In this document: piece after piece, positions 57,589-64,000 of the stretch | How the letters are laid out: every line of letters starts with the position of its first letter | How positions within the stretch are numbered: the first letter of the stretch is position 1 | NCBI GenBank assembly: GCA_004380135.1 | Contig: QXCR01000112.1 | Span: forward strand, 1 to 64,000 | DNA: 64,000 nt | Direction: 5' to 3' | Source of the DNA: Stemphylium vesicarium | Lineage: Eukaryota; Ascomycota; Dothideomycetes; Pleosporales; Pleosporaceae | Notes under the pieces: model-generated | Seen by the model: only the letters and a program-made list of their open reading frames with translations | Databases searched by the model: none | What the model was told of the DNA's origin: nothing | Made by a program: the position numbers and the translations under genes

Positions 57589-60223
57589 CTACCGCCCATC
57601 TTCACTCCGTCCGAACCCCCTAAAACCGACATCCCTCCTAAAGAACTTGCCAATGTTCTTCAAGTTGCTCTCCAAGCTCGCTCCACCATCGGCCACACTG
57701 CCAGCCTGTTGCTGCTGCTGACCCGGTGCCGGACTGCCAAACCGGTCCACCCCATCTCTTGCTGCATTGACAAGCATGTTGCCCAGCCCCGCAGCATCAA
57801 ACTTACCACCACTGAGACTCGGCGTGCCCATCGTGCCCATCGTGCCCATCACACTCCCCGCCGCACTACCAACGCCTGTGTTGGCACCAATCTGCAGGGG
57901 CGTCAGGAACGGCGAGTTTTGGACAAGATTCTCGTGGTTTGGTGAAGCGCGGAAAGCGGCGAAGAGGTCCAAGAGTTGGGCTTGCTCTGCCTTGCGGATT
58001 CCCTTTAGGTCGAGGATCTTGCGGAAATTCGTATCGGATTTGTCGGCAATGTGAATGAGGTATGCCTGTACGAGGGCTTCAGGAGGTGACGGGCGGACTT
58101 GTAGCGTCTTGAGAAGGGGGTCGATCTTAGATGTTGATTGGTTCACGCGTTTGATGAAACTGAAATATTCGTGAGCAATGTGCTAAGTTGGTGAGAGGGA
58201 ATGCATGATAGAACGTACCTGGCTGGAGGTGCTGTGCCCGGCTCCTCGTTGAGTATGGGAATCTCAGTAAAGCCCTTCTTCAGGACATATGAATCCAACA
58301 GCATTTGCTCCGCGCCAACCTCGGAGATCGGCTTGCATTGCACAATGTTGGCAATGTACGTGGATGCCATCAAGTCGACGAGGTTGTCGCTGAAAGCTCG
58401 CGCATATTGTTGCTTGTGGAGGTACTTGAGGATCTCCCCAGACTTCTCTTTGACGTTGCGAAGCAGTTCTCCTACGTAGGAGCTCTGGTCGCCAACACTC
58501 TCCAGTTTCGCCCAAGGCGTATTGCGCATTTCTCGCCAGCTCGGCTCGCATGCCATCTCAACCTTGCGGACGAGCATACGCACAGTAGCACTAGCAATAC
58601 CCATAAAGACATCGGCCTGGCTTTGGAGGTCGACCTTCTCCTTGAATTCTTCATCTATGCGGCCTCTGATTTTCTCCTCTAGCTGGTTGCAAGTGATGTA
58701 GCAGTAGTCTGCAGTATTGAGAATGAGGACCGCGTCTTCGAGAGAAGGTCCCTGGGCCCCCGACTTCTCGCTAAGAAAGTAGTAGAGCACCTGCTGACCA
58801 TATTGGTCTAGATACTTGGCAAACGTGGTAGATAGCTCTTGCAATCTCGTTCCAGTCGAAAGCTTGGCACACTGCGCTAGCGTCATGCGATAGAAGTGGA
58901 ACAACTCGGTGGATGAAGGTATGACAGCTTGCGGAGAAAATTCCTCTTCCGGGTTCCGCAGAGGCTGCTGCCGGTACTTGGGTATCAGATTTGCAAGTTG
59001 CCTGACATGTCAGAAGGCTGTTCACGCAACGTCTCTGTGATACATACTTGTCTTGCGACTCTACCCAGAGACTCATGTAAGGTTCAAAAGCTTCTGAGAT
59101 AGCTTGGCTGAAGCCGTGCGGACGATCGTCTTTGGAAGCCACTGTGTCTATCGAAGAGCGAGACTGCAGGGAGTAAGCATACGCTGCCGGTATCCATTCT
59201 CATCTTACAAACCTCGTTGGAGAAGCGCCGTTCCAGGCTATGCTCAAAGTCAAGAGTCTCCTGCAGACATGAAAGGAGAAGCTCAACATCCAGACTTTGA
59301 CTATCTCCTCTTCGGACAGACTTTTGTAATATAGACTTGAAGTCTTCGCGTGTCCCCTCGCAGAACGAGTTGGCCAGCATCTCGTTCACGCGCCAATAAG
59401 CTGGGAAGATGGAAGCATGCTCGAAATCGTACGTCTTCATCATGCGGTTGAACCAGCTGTACCTCCTTCCGATGTTGTCCAATGAGCCGGCTTCGTCGTT
59501 GCCACGGAAGACTTGCCGATATTCACGAAGTTGCGTGTTGCAATACCAGTTGATAAGCCGAGTCCGCGCGTGTTCACCGAGGGCATCGATGACCAGACAG
59601 GCTTCTGCAAGCATGGCCTTCCGTTGTGCTGTTTCACCCTTGGCGAACGTCACCTCAAAGTCCTCGCACACCTGTTCCAGCAATTCGCCCTGTACGTCCG
59701 CTACGTTGCGACTCAGAGTGGCAATCTGGTCTATTGAACGGTAGCTCTTGAAGTGCGCCACCAGCTGGATGACTGCCTGCAGCAGCTGGGCGCACTCTCT
59801 ATACTGCCGCGACTTGCTCAGGCTCCGTAATTGTTCGTATGCCGTCGTTAACATTTGTAGCCGCTTCAATGCCGTCATGGAGAGCGTCAGGTTCTTTTTT
59901 GTGCTGTCCAAGCGCTTTATGTCTGCAGTCATCTCGGTGATGGTCTGCTCCGTCTGCATTGCCCGTTCCCTAACGCTCTCAATCTTCTTGAACAGGTCGG
60001 CAAGCTCAGCCTTTGCGGCCTGTATGCGCTGCACGCTGTCCGCATCTGAGCTGGATTGTGAGGCGACAACGCCTGCGATGTCCTCATCGAGATCATCTTG
60101 GTAGCTGCGAAGGGCCTCGGAGGTGGCAGAGACGGACGAGAGCGTGGCGGGGTGGGAGAAGATGGCATTCAGATGGTCGATGGGATCGTATTCAGCTGCA
60201 TTGAGCGTCAGCGCCGAATCCAT
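57589..60223 (-). CDS. VPS53: Vps53, subunit of the GARP tethering complex
   Basis: Four exons, 60223-59213, 59163-59048, 59001-58219 and 58159-57589, give 826 aa. The N-terminal Vps53 domain opens with EYDPIDHLNAIFSHPATLSSV and has a coiled coil over about residues 60-130. Landmarks include QLVAHFKSYRSIDQIATLSR, RRYSWFNRMMKTYDFEH, HGFSQAISEAFEPYMSLWVE (completed by the 116-nt exon 2) and, near the end, SFIKRVNQSTSKIDPLLKTLQV. The exon 1 donor is GTTTGT, weaker than usual, but the join keeps phase 0 and the expected sequence. GARP (Vps51-54) tethers endosome-derived vesicles to the trans-Golgi network. The Gly/Gln-rich tail (TMGTMGTP, GQQQQQAG) is variable. Confidence 0.95.
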
Positions 60224-60743
60224 GACTCCGGATACTACAAGGTCGGCGTACTAGATTCCAGAGAGGTGGGAGGTGCAGTCATATGGTTCGGCGGGAGTCC
60301 GCATCAAGGCGCGCGCTCGCAATACGCAGTCGCACACGTTGCAATAAGACGGCAGGTTCGCCACAATGGCGAACAGTTCGTGCTTCAGGCTACGTCGTGT
60401 GATTATGCGCAGATTAGGTACGTTCAAGGTAGTTTCATCAGGAGTTTCTTAAAATTGCGAATGCTCTAGAAGTCAACTCATCTGTCAGCGATTCAACGCA
60501 TCTACAATCCAGGGTCTCACACAAGTAGGCCCAAGCTTCCATCGCGCTAACTACCCCGTCGAGAAACCTACCATGTTACATTATACACGTACAAATGCAA
60601 GATCTATTCGAAGCTGGTTTGCTTTATTTCTCACATTCCGCCACTACAGTATACTTGAATGCAATTTCATTTACCAAACCCTGCATCGTCGCGATCAACA
60701 TGCTGCCCAGCACGAAGGGATTTGTCCAGCGGCATTAAGCCAA
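60224..60743. other. Intergenic region, no gene seen
   Basis: About 520 bp between the Vps53 start and the chitinase stop: the Vps53 promoter and the chitinase 3' UTR. Nothing else supported. Confidence 0.5.
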
Positions 60744-62021
60744 CTACTGCTGGAACAGACCCAGGAAACCATTGTATACCAAGCTACGATCCTTCTGCGT
60801 GAGTGAGCTTGCGTCTCCGGTCCCAGTCCAGTAGAAAAGACCACCCAGCCCGTTCTGTCGCACGTAATTGGCCTTCATCCTAACCGTGTGCGGGGTGTCG
60901 TACGTAACTAGACCTCCGTCGCCTCCGATGCAGTAAGCCGCACCAAGCTGTTCATCTACGTGCTCCTCTGCTCCGGGACGCGGTAGATCCCGGTATTCAA
61001 AGGTACCCTCCTCACCCGCTTGTCCAGAGAATGAGTGGCCTATTCCGTGGGTGCCGGTGAAGCTGCGGCCATATGCTGGGACGCCCATGACGATCTTGTG
61101 CCTTGGAACGCCCTGGCCCATCATGTACGAGACGGCCGAATGGCACGAGATAGCAGCTTCAGGGCTATGTGGAATGGGCGGTGTGAAGAGTTGTGCCTGG
61201 TGACCGCACTTTTGGACCCATGGCCCGGAATAGTCATAGGCCATGAGATTGATCATGTCCAGATAGTGCGCTGCATGCCCTAGGTTGATGTGCTGAAGCG
61301 CCCATTCGCCTGCTGGAAGGGCCGAGGATAGAGTATACTGAGGCGCTGGGAGGTATTGCCTGAGTGTGGCTAGCAGAGCAATGTAGTCCTGGCCCTGGCT
61401 TGCATCAGACGGGTGCTCCCAGTCGACTGTCATTTGATCAGTGTTTGCGGTATCAGAGAAGAGGGGCAAACTGACTGTCGATTCCATCGATACCAAACTG
61501 CTGCACCAGAGCTAAAGAAGACTGTGCGAAGCGCTCACGGCAGGCTGGGTCTCGAGCGACAGCTGCAAATGGCTCACTTCCCTTACCGCCACCGCCAACA
61601 GAGAGCACTACCCGCAGTCTCGTATACTTTCTCTTAAGCAGAGCAAAAGAGTTCAAACAACCTTTTGTCGCAGGAATATCGTCGACCCCCGGAACATCAA
61701 TCTGAGCATCCGCCCATTCATCGCTTAGCTATGAAATATGTTAGTTTTTGATAAGGACAGAAGTATCAAGAGACATACGTATACTGTGCCATCTTCCTTC
61801 ACCCTACAGCCGTGTTAGTGATGCATCTAGCATATCTTAAATATAGCGTACCAGGCAAACGCATAGAAGACATGCGAAATGACATCGTAGTTCAGCGACA
61901 CGGGTGGCTGATCGCGATAGATTCGCCAGTTAGGATAGTAGACGCCGTTCCAGTACATAGCTTGCAGCGGTGTGGAAAATGTGGTGTCGTGATCAAGTGG
62001 GTTGAAGTAGTGCCGGCTCAT
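60744..62021 (-). CDS. Glycoside hydrolase family 18 chitinase
   Basis: Four exons, 62021-61852, 61803-61779, 61728-61476 and 61426-60744, give 376 aa. Exon 2 is a 25-nt microexon. The GH18 barrel runs from MYWNGVYYPNWRIYRDQPP through the substrate-binding VVLSVGGGGKGS, the catalytic DGIDIDWE (about 146-153, catalytic E153), INLMAYDYSGPW, KIVMGVPAYGRSF and the late GLGGLFYWTGTGD. The last intron lies inside the catalytic motif: DGID is in exon 3 and DWE in exon 4. GH18 enzymes cut chitin by substrate-assisted catalysis. No signal peptide or chitin-binding module is seen from this start, so the enzyme may act inside the cell or be released on autolysis. Two further possible exons upstream (see findings) could lengthen the N-terminus. 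Confidence 0.93.
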
Positions 62022-63583
62022 TGTCGGTCGTCGTCAGCTAATGCTTAGCTCGCTGCACGTCAGAGCACCCTGCAGGTAGAGGCCCGTAGCTGTTTGTGAA
62101 GGATCAAAGTTGGTCGGGTATCGGAAGTTCTGCATCATTTGTTAGCAGATCATGTTGTATCCTAGAAGTAATTCTTGGAGCATATGTGGGGGTAGATACG
62201 TAATAAAACACTGTAGCTGCAGACGCATGGCCTTATTGCATGGGTGACTCAAGAGAAGCTGAGCCGTGAGACGATAAAGATGTACTGATGTATCAGAAGT
62301 AATTTTGGGGCACAGTCTGACTATTATTGTAGGTACATTGAAGTAGATGATAGCGGCGTCACAAGGCACTTGGTGATGCAATAGACTGGTGCTCGGGTTA
62401 GATGTTAACCCACCACGCACTTACCCCGGAAGAAGCGAAGTCTCGTATGTGGGACGGGTCATAGGTGCTTCTCATGTTACGACAGCGAAGACGGTGAACT
62501 CTAGACTAGCAATATCTTGAACTACCAACAGACTAGGTGTTGTGGTACCATAATCCATGTTTGGTGTGAGCAAGGTTGTTCTCCTTGCAAGTGAGGCCGG
62601 AACGTCATTGAATATTTCGATATGGTAATGTGGACGCTAACGCATCAAGAGCAGAACCAGCAAGCTCAGGTAGACCGTGTTCAAACCCAGTCTCTCTAGG
62701 CGAGAATGGATAGACCCGTCATGAATAGGAAGACAGGCGCATATGCCGGAGGAACATCAATGCCAAACGAGCCGTTTCTCGAAACGTGGCGTTACGAGTC
62801 AAAGGATACATGCTGCTGGTAATACGATCCGAGGCAGTCCTCCGGACCAAGTGGGGAGCGGATGGCGCATGCGGTTAGAAGAGAAGAAGCCAAGAAGCAT
62901 ATGATGCTGGGTTGGGAAGATGATAGGCAATCGTAGGTAAAGTCTTACGCCTCAAGGATGTGGAACAAGCGTAGTTGGGGATGCCGGTGGTAAGAATGTA
63001 CAGGCCTTTGCAGTGCGTATCAACGGGCCGCCAAAGAGTGAGGTGAGTATTGTGGCGCAGCGATGCGTGTGGGGTCCCAAGCCTCACGAGCTGTAAATGC
63101 CTGCTGGACGGCACGCACGCATGTCAAATGCAGTGGGTAGGCTGGTGGAATAATAGAATCGAGCGGGACACAGGCTTCGCACAACATCCGTACGGTAAAC
63201 TATATTCAGACACAAATGAACAGAGGTAGGTGCGGGAGGAGGTCGTCATCAGCAGACAAAGGGAGGGGTGCAACTAGACCCATTGCTTGGCGTCCACGTG
63301 CTTTCGCGATGTCGATCTTCCCGGACATGCAACGAACCATACCATTCACACATCGCAGAGCTACTCACCCTCCCCTTTAACGATATCCTCGTCGCCACTT
63401 AGATTTCATCTAAGCTTTGAGTTTAACACTAGATTGCGCATCCTCTCGCCAGATATAACAACCACTGCGCGACAACCACAACTCGCGATAAGCTACGGAT
63501 ATACGAATCGTGCAATCAAGGGCACCAGCCACCAGACGCAGCACAATACGACTTTTCGGCGTGCCACCCAAAAGTGCGCTGAT
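62022..63583. other. Divergent region, chitinase / CPSF30, with possible upstream chitinase exons
   Basis: About 1.56 kb between divergent start codons. On the minus strand, 62475-62425 and 62129-62070 look like spliced exons and are discussed in the findings. The rest (62480-63583) has no coding frame of note and must carry the CPSF30 promoter. Confidence 0.5.
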
Positions 63584-64000
63584 ATGGCCGAGGTCATCAC
63601 ACCAGTAGCGGCGCGCGCGCCCGAACAGAAGTCCGCAGAAGCTCAGCAGCCACAATATACTTTCAAGTTCAGCGAGTTCCTCAGACGTGAATATAGATTT
63701 GGCTTGAACCCTGATCGGCCAACCTGCAAGGCATATCTCCAGGGCCACTGCCCGGATGGCAACAGGTGCCCTAACAAGCACAATGTTTCCTCATCTTACA
63801 ACAAGTACGTGTCCCAATTATTCGTCTTCCACTGGATGTGCAGGCTAACTGTCTTGCCCAGCCTTGTATGTAAACATTGGTTGCGAGGGTTATGCAAAAA
63901 GGGCGAGACATGCGAGTTTCTTCACGAATACAACCTACGACGAATGCCCGAATGCTCATACTACGCCCGAACCCAGACATGCTCGAACGGCGACGACTGT
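63584..64000 (+). CDS. YTH1: CPSF30/Yth1 mRNA 3'-end processing zinc-finger protein (partial, cut by window end)
   Basis: Two exons are visible, 63584-63804 and 63862 to the window end, giving the first 120 residues. The 57-nt intron has a GTACGT donor, a CTAAC branch site and a CAG acceptor. After a 24-residue start, YTFKFSEFLRREYRFGLNP leads into CCCH zinc fingers: CKAYLQGHCPDGNRCPNKH, then CKHWLRGLCKKGETCEFLH, then the start of a third at CSYYARTQTCSNGDDC. Yth1/CPSF30 is the subunit of the cleavage and polyadenylation factor that binds the AAUAAA signal and Fip1. The remaining fingers lie beyond the window. Confidence 0.95.
   Translation, partial: MAEVITPVAARAPEQKSAEAQQPQYTFKFSEFLRREYRFGLNPDRPTCKAYLQGHCPDGNRCPNKHNVSSSYNKYVSQLFVFHWMCRLTVLPSLVCKHWLRGLCKKGETCEFLHEYNLRRMPECSYYARTQTCSNGDDC

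Overview
The window is nuclear DNA of a filamentous ascomycete (Pezizomycotina). Genes are compact, on both strands, and interrupted by short introns of mostly 45-70 nt with GTAAGT/GTATGT donors, CTRAC-type branch sites and YAG acceptors. The tandem family whose members carry the motif LPxELRxxIYxY points to Dothideomycetes, probably Pleosporales; this placement is an inference from gene style, not from a search. I see no transposon, integrated virus, CRISPR array, rRNA or convincing tRNA.

Layout. 0-21.4 kb: a bZIP factor with a hydrophobic segment (-), a large gene-poor gap, U4/U6 snRNP Prp4 (-) divergent from a mitochondrial Ptc7-type phosphatase (+), an unrecognised coiled-coil nuclear protein (+) convergent with an FAHD1-type hydrolase (-), a small unknown protein (+), a Pro/Glu/Ala repeat protein (-) divergent from a PWI-domain SR-related splicing factor (+), a second Ptc7/Azr1-type phosphatase (-) and a CBS-domain protein (-). 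21.4-24.3 kb is nearly empty. 24.3-31 kb: a PWWP chromatin protein, the NAD(P)HX dehydratase and the Mps1 spindle-checkpoint kinase, all (+). 31.4-34.6 kb: three tandem paralogues of an LPxELR family (-), then a TspO-like membrane protein (-). 36.5-48.3 kb, all (+): Ars2/Serrate, a PXB-PX lipid-binding protein, Erv46 and a short Mex67-like LRR + TAP-C protein. 48.9-62 kb: SulP sulfate permease (-), Nop14 (-), a small conserved protein (+), Vps53 (-) and a GH18 chitinase (-). The window ends inside the CPSF30/Yth1 gene (+).

Most genes are housekeeping: splicing (Prp4, PWI/SRm160-like), RNA export and 3'-end formation (Mex67-like, Ars2, CPSF30), ribosome biogenesis (Nop14), trafficking (Erv46, Vps53, PX protein), cell cycle (Mps1) and metabolite repair (NAD(P)HX dehydratase, FAHD1-like). 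They are not an operon or a metabolic cluster. The accessory or fast-evolving parts are the three-gene LPxELR array, the Pro/Glu/Ala protein, the coiled-coil nuclear protein and the long gaps at 2.6-6.0, 21.4-24.3 and 51.4-53.9 kb.

All exon-intron structures were read by hand from splice signals and frame. Each reconstructed CDS closes in frame, but none has been checked against transcripts.
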